32,332 bases of DNA from GW2011-AR15 sp964428335 (GCA_964428335.1 CAYRXW010000013.1:1-32332), one strand, 5' to 3'. Positions 23,021-31,818 are shown, numbered from the stretch's first letter. Numbers and translations: made by a program. The notes: a model not told the origin generated them from the letters alone.

Positions 23021-23773
23021 TTAGCTGTGCTTCATTCTCATATAAACAGGCTTAAACTCACTTTTATTGACAATGTTGACTTTTTCAGACCTCATTGCAG
23101 TATATGTCGGCTTGTTTTCAAGATATAAGTTGATCTTATGATGCTCCCCAAAAAAAACATCCCCCATTGAATTTGAATACGAAACAGGATTAAAGGCACT
23201 ATAAATCTGCCTTGTTTCGATATTTGGGTAATCTGCTCCGATAAACTTGTTCTGGAATTCAAAAATATGGCTCTCCAGCCTGCTTGAAATCGGCCTGAAT
23301 TCATCTGAAATCTCAGTGCTTGGCTTCCATAAATCTATCTCTTTCAGACTCAAAAGCAGCCTTGCCTGAATTTCTGAGATAGAAATCGTGTTTTCCTGTC
23401 CTGATGTCTCGCTTTCAGTATTTTTTTCGCTGCTCTCTTCTGCATGTCCTTCGCTCTCTTTATGTACATCCTCATGTTCACCATGCCCTTCGCCATGCTC
23501 ATCATGTTTTTCATGCTCTTCATGAGAATGTTCATGAGAATGCTCTTCGTGATGTTCTTCGTGAGAATGCTCTTCGTGATGTTCTTCGCGAGAATGCTCT
23601 TCATGTTCTTTGTCAGTCTCGTTGTGCATATTATGCTCTGGAATTTCAGTTTCTTTTTTGTGCTCAGAGTGGCTCTCTTTGATTGTCTCTTCAATAACTG
23701 CTGTACTTGAATATAATGGAGAATAATCCAGGAAAACCTTATTTACAGCATCAATCAAAAACCTGTCAACCAT
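23021..23773 (-). CDS. Histidine/glutamate-rich repeat protein, unknown
   Basis: 250 residues. An N-terminal segment (VDRFLIDAVNKVFLDYSPLY) leads to an acidic, His-rich low-complexity region at about 35-125 (repeats of HSHEEHHEE, then HEKHDEHGEGHGEHED), and a C-terminal domain of about 120 residues (SISEIQARLLLSLKEIDLW to MRMKHS) that I do not recognise. No signal peptide or membrane helix is seen. The His/Glu region could bind Zn, Ni or Cu. The ATG at 23773 is used; the preceding TTG is unlikely. CTTTAAATATTC lies 25-35 bases upstream. Confidence 0.8.
   Translation of the reverse strand: MVDRFLIDAVNKVFLDYSPLYSSTAVIEETIKESHSEHKKETEIPEHNMHNETDKEHEEHSREEHHEEHSHEEHHEEHSHEHSHEEHEKHDEHGEGHGEHEDVHKESEGHAEESSEKNTESETSGQENTISISEIQARLLLSLKEIDLWKPSTEISDEFRPISSRLESHIFEFQNKFIGADYPNIETRQIYSAFNPVSYSNSMGDVFFGEHHKINLYLENKPTYTAMRSEKVNIVNKSEFKPVYMRMKHS
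23535..23588 (-). repeat. Two perfect tandem 27-base repeats in the His-rich gene
   Basis: Two identical 27-base units at 23535-23561 and 23562-23588, followed by a diverged third partial unit. On the coding strand each gives nine residues of the HSHEEHHEE type. The repeat keeps the reading frame, so copy number can expand or contract. Confidence 0.9.
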
Positions 23774-23776
23774 CAA

Positions 23777-24407
23777 ATACAGCTATATTTATTGAATATT
23801 TAAAGGTTAATATAATTACCATATAGAAATTAATTAAAAAACCTAAATGATAAATATTTAATAAAAGATTAAATAATTTAATATTTTTAAAATCGTAAAT
23901 TATAAGAAAATATTAAAATAACTAATAATAAATTTATAATAATATTTAATAAATTACTAGAAAATATAAGAAAATTAAAAATAAAATTTTCTATATAGAA
24001 ATTTATTATTAGATTTAAAAAAAATTACCAAAAAAATAGCAAAAAAATGCATTTTTTTGCCATTAAAACATAATTCCGACAAAACCCATAATACCCCTCC
24101 TTTCGCAAGCTGATTGCAAACTCTTATCCATTAGGTTAACCTATTGGCATGCCTTAGGTTAAACTACCTTGTCGGGATTTTGTCTTACAGGCAGGCATTA
24201 TGCCATAACAGTTAATGATAATCCCAAAAAATCCTGTTTTTGGTACCTTTTCACCAGTCGAGATTTTGTCGAATAGTTTAGCAACCAAAAAATCATGAAA
24301 AAATTAGGAAAAAATGCCTTAAAACCCAGGCATTATTACCCTAAAATAAAAGAATATCCAATAATCGAAGAGCAGGATTTGATTTGATTAAATAATTTGA
24401 TAAAAAA
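23777..24407. other. Gene-free spacer: AT-rich half plus palindrome-dense half
   Basis: No credible gene on either strand. 23800-24060 is almost pure A/T, with a palindrome TTTCTATATAGAAA at 23988-24001. 24070-24340 is more mixed and holds the repeats and pairings described in the next entry. The spacer lies between the 3' end of tag and the 5' end of the His-rich gene. Confidence 0.7.
24076..24334. ncRNA. Candidate structured RNA or repeat cassette, strand unknown
   Basis: CCGACAA (24076-24082) pairs with TTGTCGG (24169-24175). Overlapping CGACAAAA (24077-24084) can instead pair with TTTTGTC at 24178-24184 or TTTTGTCG at 24264-24271, so three exclusive stems exist. Within the first loop are the palindromes TAGGTTAACCTA (24132-24143) and GGCATGCC (24147-24154). 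Further hairpins are GGCAT-T-ATGCC (24194-24204) and AATGCCT/AGGCATT (24313-24334). The direct repeat GTCGrGATTTTGTC occurs at 24171 and 24257. No tRNA T arm, C/D box or known family is seen. Confidence 0.35.
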
Positions 24408-24968
24408 TCAATTTTTTCTATTGCAAAAACACCCAATTTCATGATCATCCACAACCCCAACTGCCTGAAGATACGCATAGATGATTGTTGAGCCTATGAA
24501 ATTCATCCCTCTTTTCTTTAGGTCATTTGAAATCCTGTCTGAAAGCTCTGTTTTTGCCGGAAGCTCTCTAAAACTGTTGACAGAAGACTTTATGGGCTTA
24601 TTTCCGGCAAATTCCCACAAATACCTATCAAAGCTGCCAAATTCCTTCCTTATCTCTATGAATGCCTTCGCATTCCTTATGCTTGAGGCAATCTTTAGCC
24701 TGTTTCTTATTATGCCTTCATTTTTAAGTAAAATCTCTGTTTTTTTATCATCATATTTAGCAATTTTTTCGTAATCAAACCCATCAAAAGCCTTCCTGTA
24801 ATTCTCTCTTTTTTTAAGTACAGTCTCCCAGGAAAGGCCAGCCTGCGCGCCCTCCAGAACCAGGAACTCAAACAAGACTTTATCATCATGAACTGGCTTT
24901 CCCCATTCCTCATCATGATACTTCACATAAAGAGGATTCTGAAGGTTCACCCAGCCGCATCGTTTCAT
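24408..24968 (-). CDS. tag: DNA-3-methyladenine glycosylase I
   Basis: Removes 3-methyladenine from alkylated DNA. About 186 residues from the ATG at 24968. All four zinc ligands of the Tag family are in place: Cys in MKRCGWV, His in KYHDEEWG, and His and Cys in DDHEIGCF. The catalytic Glu region FLVLEGAQAGLSWETVLKKR is intact. The frame extends upstream to 25025, but the family starts at RCGWV, and a T/A-rich TATA element lies about 25 bases before 24968. Divergent from the winged-helix gene at 25079. Confidence 0.96.
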   Translation of the reverse strand: MKRCGWVNLQNPLYVKYHDEEWGKPVHDDKVLFEFLVLEGAQAGLSWETVLKKRENYRKAFDGFDYEKIAKYDDKKTEILLKNEGIIRNRLKIASSIRNAKAFIEIRKEFGSFDRYLWEFAGNKPIKSSVNSFRELPAKTELSDRISNDLKKRGMNFIGSTIIYAYLQAVGVVDDHEIGCFCNRKN

Positions 24969-25078
24969 GCTATTAAAAAAATAGTTAGTGTTTAAAAAAA
25001 GATGCCTTGTGTCGGCATAATCCAAAACTATATAAAGTGATTATGCTATAAAATATCAATTATCTAGAGGTGAAAATT

Positions 25079-25576
25079 ATGGCAAAAAGAGCTTACTATT
25101 TAACAAGTGTTGAACCTGCATCTATGAATCCTGATTCAAAGGAACTGGCTGAACTTCTTATATCAAGGATGGGACTATCCCCAAGAAAAATTGGATCAAC
25201 AGACCAGATGTATAAGGTCCTGATTGAGCTCTATGAGAGGATGAAATTAAGCGCAAGGGAGAAAAAGCCTGAACTTGCAGTTCTTACCGTTGAGGAAATG
25301 GGCAATCATGCAGGGATTACCAGGCAGACAATGTATGAATATCTAAAGAGATGGAATGATCTTGACCTGATAACCAAGGCAACTTATATCTTCGAAGGCA
25401 AGGTTATCGTCGGATATAAGCTGAATGGGGTTACGCTTGAGAATGCATTTGAAAAAGCAACAGTAAAAATAAAAAATAACCTTGAGCAGACCCTGAAATA
25501 TGCAAGGGAACTTCAGAATTCAATCAAGAAAGAAAAGATTTCTGAAACAATGAAACAGAAAGAAAATAATCCTTGA
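25079..25576 (+). CDS. Winged-helix DNA-binding protein with C-terminal coil
   Basis: 165 residues from the ATG at 25079. Residues about 40-105 form a winged helix: VLIELYERMKLSAREKKPELA, LTVEEMGNHAGITRQTMYEYLKRW and a wing around YIFEGKVIVGYKL. The last 50 residues are a charged helix, probably coiled coil. It probably regulates transcription, possibly of tag, from which it diverges; this is inference. GAGGTGA supplies a strong ribosome binding site, and the GTG within it is not the start. TATA box CTATATAAAG lies near 25029. Confidence 0.82.
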   Translation: MAKRAYYLTSVEPASMNPDSKELAELLISRMGLSPRKIGSTDQMYKVLIELYERMKLSAREKKPELAVLTVEEMGNHAGITRQTMYEYLKRWNDLDLITKATYIFEGKVIVGYKLNGVTLENAFEKATVKIKNNLEQTLKYARELQNSIKKEKISETMKQKENNP

Positions 25577-26160
25577 TTTTTTATTTCTCGTCTAAAATAT
25601 TATTAATTTAATAAAATAATTAAACATTTTAATATTTTAAAGATTATAATTTAAGATTAATTATAGAAATATTTAATAAATAATTTACTAAAATATTTAA
25701 TAGTCAACAAAATATAAGAACGACAAAATATAAGAATGATATTTTATAGAAATGGTAAAATATAATAATATATTATGATATAATAAAGAACAAAAATTTC
25801 GAAGAAATAAAAAAACAGTAAAAAAACAGGTAGAAAATAAAAAAGTGAGGAATAAAAGAGGCCAAAATTATTTTCCATATTGTAATAAATCAGTAGACTA
25901 AATAGTAAAATAGATTCGAGGGTTTAGGAGACATAGATTCATCGAATAAAAAGAAAGTTTTTGCCATCTATAAGATAATATTTCTTGTGTAACTAATCTC
26001 TATTAAAACATCGATTCAAGAGTGCTAATTAACATCGATGTCTGCATATACGTGTCCGATAGATGGAACAGACCACTATAAAAAATCAAAAGAAATTAGC
26101 ATAAATTACCTAAAAATAACCCAAAAAGTAATTAAATGCGTAAAAAAATAAAATGGGTAA
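25577..26160. other. Gene-free AT-rich spacer
   Basis: No credible gene. It opens with a T-rich stretch that could end transcription of the winged-helix gene. 25600-25800 is nearly pure A/T and includes a perfect-length 16-base tandem pair, ACAAAATATAAGAAyG at 25707-25722 and 25723-25738. 25900-26060 holds ACATCGAT twice (about 26007 and 26032), the second within the palindrome ACATCGATGT. Nothing RNA-like is convincing. Confidence 0.7.
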
Positions 26161-26370
26161 ATGGACACATTAACCTGCCCAAGGTGTGGAAGCATTGAGA
26201 TTAAAAGGATAAAGCATAGTTCTATATTTTCAGCCAAATATGTTTCTCTCGAAGAGAAATATGATTGTAATGATTGCGGCTACTCTGGACCATGCCCAGT
26301 GATAGATAAGCTGGATTTAGTTGATTTTAAGGAGCATTTAAAGAAGTTTAATCAAAAAAGTGAGGAATAA
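26161..26370 (+). CDS. Zinc-ribbon protein
   Basis: 69 residues. CPRCG (C6, C9) and CNDCG (C36, C39) make a two-knuckle zinc ribbon, with a short charged tail. Family not identified; similar small proteins act in transcription or translation. It ends two bases before the methyltransferase gene, so both are probably cotranscribed. The run TTAAATGCG near 26131 could serve as its TATA element. Confidence 0.75.
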   Translation: MDTLTCPRCGSIEIKRIKHSSIFSAKYVSLEEKYDCNDCGYSGPCPVIDKLDLVDFKEHLKKFNQKSEE

Positions 26371-26372
26371 AA

Positions 26373-26996
26373 ATGATACAAAAGGAAATATGGAATAAAA
26401 AGCACGCAGAATCACTCGGAAAATACCATAAAGTCACTGATTTCGCTAGATTAGTCTATTTTAATTTCATGAAGAACAGGAAGGGAAAAGTCCTTGATCT
26501 GTGCTGCGGGAAGGGTGCAGATGCAATATTTTTCCATAATAAAGGCTTTAATGTCACTGCAATAGATTTCTCGCCTGAAGCAATAAAGCAGTTCAATGAA
26601 GCGCAAAGAAGGTATGAGATATTTGTCTCAAACCTTGTAAAAGACATAACCGAGCCATTGCAGTTTGAAGAAGGGCATTTTGAATTCATTTACACAAGAC
26701 TTGGGCTACATTATTTCACTGATAAAGAGCTAAAAAAGATATTTCCTGAGGTAAATAGGGTGCTAAAGACAAACGGGCTTCTGATGATGCAGGTAAAGAG
26801 CGTAAATGACAAGGAATATGGCATTGGGAAGAAGATAGAAAAAGACATGTTTGAGGATGAGAATGGACATGTCAGACACTTCTTTACAAAGGAATATGCT
26901 GAGAAGTGGCTGGATGAATATAATGTTATCATGCTTGAAGAACGCAAGATTGAGAACGGTTCAGCCTATATTGAAGTGGTTGCAGAGAAAAAGTGA
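26373..26996 (+). CDS. Class I SAM-dependent methyltransferase
   Basis: 207 residues. Motif I KVLDLCCGKGADA binds SAM; VTAIDFSPEAI is motif II, and GHFEFIYTRLGLHYFTDKEL followed by INRVLK-type PEVNRVLKTNGLLMM gives the later motifs. It resembles small-molecule methyltransferases (TehB/Methyltransf_11 type). Substrate unknown. GTGAGGAA precedes the ATG. It ends three bases before the convergent GHKL gene. Confidence 0.9.
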   Translation: MIQKEIWNKKHAESLGKYHKVTDFARLVYFNFMKNRKGKVLDLCCGKGADAIFFHNKGFNVTAIDFSPEAIKQFNEAQRRYEIFVSNLVKDITEPLQFEEGHFEFIYTRLGLHYFTDKELKKIFPEVNRVLKTNGLLMMQVKSVNDKEYGIGKKIEKDMFEDENGHVRHFFTKEYAEKWLDEYNVIMLEERKIENGSAYIEVVAEKK

Positions 26997-26999
26997 GGA

Positions 27000-29900
27000 T
27001 TAAGTCTTACTAGCTGCTAATTTTGCAATATTTGTCTGTGCCATCCCATAATCAACATTGATATGTGCCAGCTGATACACAGCGCACAATGCAAGATTTT
27101 TATCTTTTTGAAAAATATTCATTAATAACTCTGTTTCTTTTGAATTTCTTGGCAAAAATATTGCCTTTTGGATTCCAGGAGTTAGTACATATTTTAGCTG
27201 CGTTGAAGATACCTTTTCATCAAAAAATACACCATATTCCCCATTCAGCATATTTCCATCCAGATATAATATAAATGCTTGCTCATCCTTTGACAAAGGC
27301 TTTGTGGTTATTGGCTTTGAAATCTCTATTGATTTTGAATAATTAGTAATACCTACTTTCCTTAACAGATCCTCAACCAAATATGAATCTTCTATCGCAA
27401 ACCCACCATGTTTCGCCAGAATCTGGCCATATGGGTGGCCAGGCATCAGCATAGGTATGAATGAAGAGCTATTTGCAATCTTCTTGATTGTGCTTAAGGT
27501 AACAAATCTCCCATCAGATGTTGGGATAATCTGTGAATCCATGATTTTTTCAGTCACTGAATCTATTCCTTCTTCCAAAAGCTTTGTAATCTCTGAATAT
27601 TGTTCCCGCATAACAAAAGAGAGCCTTTCCTTAGACTGAAATCCTGTCATCTCGAAATCAATCATTTTAGTTATCTTTTGATCATAATCTTTCTGCTTAG
27701 TTTTTCCGGATATTTTTGACAGGACACGCCTGGAAAACTGGTATCCGAGTAGTGTAAAAAGAGCTGTGCCTCCTAAGTAGGCCATATATTTTCCTCCGTC
27801 TGCAATGGTTTTTATTGTGTCTTCAGAAGGAAAATTTTCAGGTGTTGGTGTTGCTGTAGGTAGAACAACTGGAGCTGCAGCTGTGTATGAAAACATTTCT
27901 GACATGGCTAGAGATCCTAGACATAGTGCAGAAACACCAAGTAACGTAGTAATAGCCAAGTTTCTGGGGGTAATTATATTTGGAAGCCCATAGCTTAATA
28001 AGCCATTCAGGTGGGCCAAGCTTGCATTTGGCTCATTTACTTTGATTTCTTTTGCCCTTAACTTATATTCTGTAGATCCTAATAAGTTAGCTAAATCCTT
28101 ATATGGATTTTGAAAAATTGATTGAACAGAACTGATTACCTGCTTAATCAGGCTGGGCCTGTTTCTTTCCTGGCCACTATCTGAAGAAGTATCCTTTGAG
28201 GATTGCCTTCTGCTTCTTCTGAAAACAGTTCTCACGCCCGTAGCATCATATATTTCAGGACAAGCTGCTGGAAAATCAACACCTACATAACCATGCCCCC
28301 AGCTTGACTTCACTGCACCATTGGCTGGATTGCCTAAATAGCCAGTAACTAGTTTTGCCTTGGCAATGTTTGAATAATCATATTCATCCCCATAGTGTTT
28401 CATCAAGGCTGCAAGAACACTGTTTTTTGTATCGCAATCCCCTTTCCTTTCATGAAGGATGAAATTCACAAGATTTACATTTGAACCACCATCAAACAGC
28501 TCAAAGTAATCATTGACTTCCATGTCCAGGCTAAATTTAGAAATTTTCTTGTATTCCAGAAGAAATTTCGTCAGTAAGTCCTTAAATTTAGCTGGTGTAA
28601 GAGATCCAGGAAGCAAGGAATAGGACCTAACTTCCTGTAAAAGCCAGTAAAAGCCGTTAAAAAGGTCTTCAACCTCTTTGGAATCATCATATTCTATATA
28701 TTTGCTGACTAGAGTTGTCAGTTTTTCTGCAAAAGCTTTCTCATTTTTGCTTTTTTTGAGTTTTTGCTCCAGGTTTCTTGGCACTTTAAGAGCAAAAGGC
28801 AGGCCATTTGGCGCATTTTCAACCAGTGGGTTTCCAGATGCAAAATCTACTTCTCTTGAGTCATATAATATGCTGCCGGTATATGGTCTTGTTAGGTGCA
28901 ATATTGTTTCCCCTAGGCTATTGAGCTCTATTTCCTTCACAAGATTTGACGAGCTGTTAGTGAACCTAACTGAATTTATGTCCAGCATTTCTCCAAATGG
29001 CAAAAGAAGCGCTATATCCTGGCTTGATTCAACCTGTGCGTAGATTCTTCTTCTTCTTTCAGTCAATTTAAATTCGTTCATGCTTATTGCTTTTCTTTCT
29101 CCTTTCCTCCATAAACCTTCTTTTGTTATCAGTGAATAAGTTCCATCAACAAAGTATACATACCTTCCATTTGGCTCAAAAAAAGCAACCATTCTGCTAT
29201 CTGAATTTGCAGATACTGAAGGTGTGTGTGCTTCTCTTGCTGAATTCTGAACCCAATCTGACTGGTGAACTGAGGTTCTTTTTTCCTTCCTTGCCAAGTT
29301 TAAGATGTCATTGCTAAGCTGTTCAATTGAATTAGCTGGTGAGTTTGAATCCGGGTTTATTCTGCCGGCTACTTGATTTACTCTTGCACTGAGAGCTGAT
29401 TTAATGAGGGAATTAAGTTCTGTTTCGCTTAAAGGGTATTCGCTTCTTGCCAAAGTAGTTTTTAGTCCATAACAATTGAATGAGAAGCTATATCCTTTTG
29501 TCTTAAGATGCGGAGGGATTATTTCTACAGGGATGTCTGCAACAAGGTAAACATTTGGCATTTTTTCATCAAACATTGTTACTTCAACATTGCCAATCCT
29601 AGAAATTGTCCCTTTCTGGATGCCTAAATCAGGATTTATCAGCACATCATTCAGATACACCGGGATCCTAAGGTAATTAAGGTATTTTGCTGCTGCTTCC
29701 TTTATCTTATTTATAATTTCTTTTGCTTCCTTTTCTTCAACATCCTTAAATCCAATAAAAGCTGTTCCATTAGGACCATCAAAATGTGTAGGTTCATGAG
29801 CATCCAAATCTTCAACATACATTTCCCAGCCTTCAAAACCGTTTCTTTTTGACCTATAGATAAAACTATCAAAAAATGCTGGAAGAGCTGCATTCCCAAT

Positions 29901-30317
29901 CCCATTTCTTCCATTCGCAAACGCTACCTCTTCTTTTCCTGAAGCGAACAAAGTACGCAATTTACTGTCCCTGTCCTCAGGAGACATTCCTTTGCCAGTG
30001 TCAGTGGAATGATATATAATTGCTCCGATTTCTTTATCATATTTGACAGTAATCCTGATAGGATTGCGAGTTATTTCATCAGCTGAAACAAAATCCTGCC
30101 AATACAATATGTCCTTGCCAAGATTCCCAAGTCTGGCCTCAAGATCCAACGAGTCCAGAGGTATGCCCAGGTGTTTCGCAATCAATGCCATTTTGGTGGC
30201 ATCATAATGATTTTGACCATCTTCTCTTGTAAATATAAACGGGTCTGCAAACTGTGAGCTTGTCATGCTATCTACAATTCCACGTGCGTTGAATTGTATC
30301 AGGCTAATTTTTACCAC
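27000..30317 (-). CDS. GHKL ATPase fused to a transglutaminase-like domain, membrane-anchored
   Basis: 1105 residues; not a recognised family. Residues 20-190 hold a complete Bergerat (Hsp90/MutL-type) ATP site: N-box ExxxNxxDA (E32, N36, D39, A40), DTGKGM (106-111), NGRNGIGNAAL (135-145) and NGTAFIGF (183-190). A transducer-like domain follows to about 310. Residues 545-700 resemble a transglutaminase/cysteine protease fold with C628 (KGDCDTKN), H675 (SWGHGYV) and D691 (IYDATG). Two membrane helices (786-806, 843-861) flank a Pro/Thr-rich loop; the C-terminal 245 residues are unknown. The start is GTG at 30317 (first ATG at 30266), overlapping the upstream paralog by 14 bases. Confidence 0.88.
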   Translation of the reverse strand: MVKISLIQFNARGIVDSMTSSQFADPFIFTREDGQNHYDATKMALIAKHLGIPLDSLDLEARLGNLGKDILYWQDFVSADEITRNPIRITVKYDKEIGAIIYHSTDTGKGMSPEDRDSKLRTLFASGKEEVAFANGRNGIGNAALPAFFDSFIYRSKRNGFEGWEMYVEDLDAHEPTHFDGPNGTAFIGFKDVEEKEAKEIINKIKEAAAKYLNYLRIPVYLNDVLINPDLGIQKGTISRIGNVEVTMFDEKMPNVYLVADIPVEIIPPHLKTKGYSFSFNCYGLKTTLARSEYPLSETELNSLIKSALSARVNQVAGRINPDSNSPANSIEQLSNDILNLARKEKRTSVHQSDWVQNSAREAHTPSVSANSDSRMVAFFEPNGRYVYFVDGTYSLITKEGLWRKGERKAISMNEFKLTERRRRIYAQVESSQDIALLLPFGEMLDINSVRFTNSSSNLVKEIELNSLGETILHLTRPYTGSILYDSREVDFASGNPLVENAPNGLPFALKVPRNLEQKLKKSKNEKAFAEKLTTLVSKYIEYDDSKEVEDLFNGFYWLLQEVRSYSLLPGSLTPAKFKDLLTKFLLEYKKISKFSLDMEVNDYFELFDGGSNVNLVNFILHERKGDCDTKNSVLAALMKHYGDEYDYSNIAKAKLVTGYLGNPANGAVKSSWGHGYVGVDFPAACPEIYDATGVRTVFRRSRRQSSKDTSSDSGQERNRPSLIKQVISSVQSIFQNPYKDLANLLGSTEYKLRAKEIKVNEPNASLAHLNGLLSYGLPNIITPRNLAITTLLGVSALCLGSLAMSEMFSYTAAAPVVLPTATPTPENFPSEDTIKTIADGGKYMAYLGGTALFTLLGYQFSRRVLSKISGKTKQKDYDQKITKMIDFEMTGFQSKERLSFVMREQYSEITKLLEEGIDSVTEKIMDSQIIPTSDGRFVTLSTIKKIANSSSFIPMLMPGHPYGQILAKHGGFAIEDSYLVEDLLRKVGITNYSKSIEISKPITTKPLSKDEQAFILYLDGNMLNGEYGVFFDEKVSSTQLKYVLTPGIQKAIFLPRNSKETELLMNIFQKDKNLALCAVYQLAHINVDYGMAQTNIAKLAASKT

Positions 30318-31818
30318 CTAGATAATTATTAATGGTTTCTAAAACTCTTTTTTCATCCAGTCTAAGGTTATTCCTGAAAGTATGCAAAAAATAGCATTCC
30401 CCATTTTTTGCCTTGACCATCTGCTCGTGTTCAGGGCCTGATAGCCTAAGTTCAATTGGACTTCCTCTTCCATATACAGTGAATATCACATCGCTATGAG
30501 CGCTAGTTCTCTGAATTTTTGAATATGTTTCATCTGCCTTTGCCAGCAAGTTTATAACTTTTTTAAGAAATTTATCATCTTCTAAATTAGGCTCAACAGG
30601 CTTTTCGTTTGTATATTTCGCCCTTTTTCTAAAAGGCCCTGCATCAATAAGGTTAAACTTAAGTTTTTTAAGATTAGTTATATCAGTAAAATCTAAATAT
30701 AAGGGGTTATGAGGCACGTTTTCATATTTGGATTTTAAAGAGCTTGCATCATAATATATTCCTCCATGTTTTTTTTGAATGGCCAAAAGATCATTATAAC
30801 TTAATCTTCTGCTTAACTCACCAAAAATTCTTGCCTGAAAAAGCGCAGAATCTTTTGAATAATCATAACCATGTGTAAAAATTTCATTTTTTAATAGTCT
30901 CGCCTGCTCTAAACTCGACTTAAATGAATTTGCAAGACTTTCAAACAAAGTTTTCCTGTAGCTTGCTAATAAATTTATGACTTCGGAATATTCATTTCCT
31001 TCAAGAACCTGGTCTCCTGCTGCAATTCTCTTAAGGTTATTGCATTCAAGCTTAGCTGAATAAGCTACATCAGGTCTAGTTTTTTCGCCTGCAAAACCAA
31101 CTAATATGCCTTTGATTAAAATTGCAATTTCTTTTTGGCCATTTTCTAAAAAACCAATAATCCCATGCACTGGTGGCGTGCTTGAATCCACTTGCATTTC
31201 ACCAAAGCCTGATATGGTTAGTTTTTGATTGATTTTCCTATATATACCAAGCATATTTTTAAGATATATTGGATAACTGGCAAACTGGCAATAAGACCTT
31301 AATACTTTCTCTTCCAGTGTATAATCTCCTTTAATTGTCCTATGGACTGTAATTTTCAGGTTCTCTTCCTTAGAATCAAAATGTTCTAAAATGCAATCTG
31401 GGTTTATCCTGATTCCTTTTCCCTGGGATTCAACCTCAAGCAGTGTACCCTTATAAGTGACTTTGTCGAGTGTCTTGTCTGCAAAAGCTGAAAGAAGTCT
31501 TGTGTGAAGTTGCATGTCTCCTGTGCTTGAGGCAACAGCAGTATTTCCAATATCTGTCAACTCATCCAGGGTCATTTTTGACATTGGCTGGTTTATAGAA
31601 AAAATTGCTTTATCTTCCTGGAAATCAACCTTAATCTTGGAAGATTCATATCGCTCTACAAGATGAACCAGGACCCATATCATCTCTCTTGTATATTTGA
31701 GCGGGTCCACGAATTGGTCCTGACTGAATTTAGCAAGAGCTTTCCTTTCATCAACCATATAAAAAGACTGGACCATATATTGACTCAAAAACCAGATACA
31801 ATTTATAAACTTTTCCAT
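30304..31818 (-). CDS. Degenerate GHKL-like paralog, partner of the 1105-residue protein
   Basis: 504 residues. QFVDPLKYTREM near residue 34 matches QFADPFIFTRED of the downstream protein, and the second domain (ASYPIYLKN...GEMQVDSSTPP) parallels its IPVYLND...NVEVTMFDEKMP. The ATP motifs are gone: no N-box Asn or DA, and NQPMSKM where DxGxG should be. So it is probably a non-catalytic partner or scaffold. A later HGGIYYDASSL echoes KHGGFAIEDSYL of the other protein. No transglutaminase part. In-frame ATGs at 31776 and 31758 are alternative starts; the TATA-like CTTTTTAATT near 31840 supports 31818. Confidence 0.82.
   Translation of the reverse strand: MEKFINCIWFLSQYMVQSFYMVDERKALAKFSQDQFVDPLKYTREMIWVLVHLVERYESSKIKVDFQEDKAIFSINQPMSKMTLDELTDIGNTAVASSTGDMQLHTRLLSAFADKTLDKVTYKGTLLEVESQGKGIRINPDCILEHFDSKEENLKITVHRTIKGDYTLEEKVLRSYCQFASYPIYLKNMLGIYRKINQKLTISGFGEMQVDSSTPPVHGIIGFLENGQKEIAILIKGILVGFAGEKTRPDVAYSAKLECNNLKRIAAGDQVLEGNEYSEVINLLASYRKTLFESLANSFKSSLEQARLLKNEIFTHGYDYSKDSALFQARIFGELSRRLSYNDLLAIQKKHGGIYYDASSLKSKYENVPHNPLYLDFTDITNLKKLKFNLIDAGPFRKRAKYTNEKPVEPNLEDDKFLKKVINLLAKADETYSKIQRTSAHSDVIFTVYGRGSPIELRLSGPEHEQMVKAKNGECYFLHTFRNNLRLDEKRVLETINNYLGGKN

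Noticed and set aside
23535..23588. CRISPR-like tandem repeat
   Set aside because: The units are directly adjacent without spacers, keep a reading frame and encode His/Glu residues.
23404..23710. Plus-strand ORFs rich in His, Phe and Met
   Set aside because: Antisense images of the His/Glu repeat gene.
24070..24190. Intron-bearing or degenerate tRNA (7-bp closing stem, TTTGCAA like a Cys anticodon loop)
   Set aside because: No T arm of the GTTCRAATC type can be found on either strand, and the D arm is not convincing.
24969..25025. N-terminal extension of Tag
   Set aside because: The family begins at the zinc-ligand Cys of RCGWV, and the extension covers the promoter.
25707..25738. Replication-origin iterons
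   Set aside because: Only two 16-base copies in low-complexity A/T, with no cdc6/orc gene or ORB-type sites in the window.
26000..26045. C/D-box guide RNA around the ACATCGAT repeats
   Set aside because: No properly spaced RUGAUGA and CUGA boxes were found.
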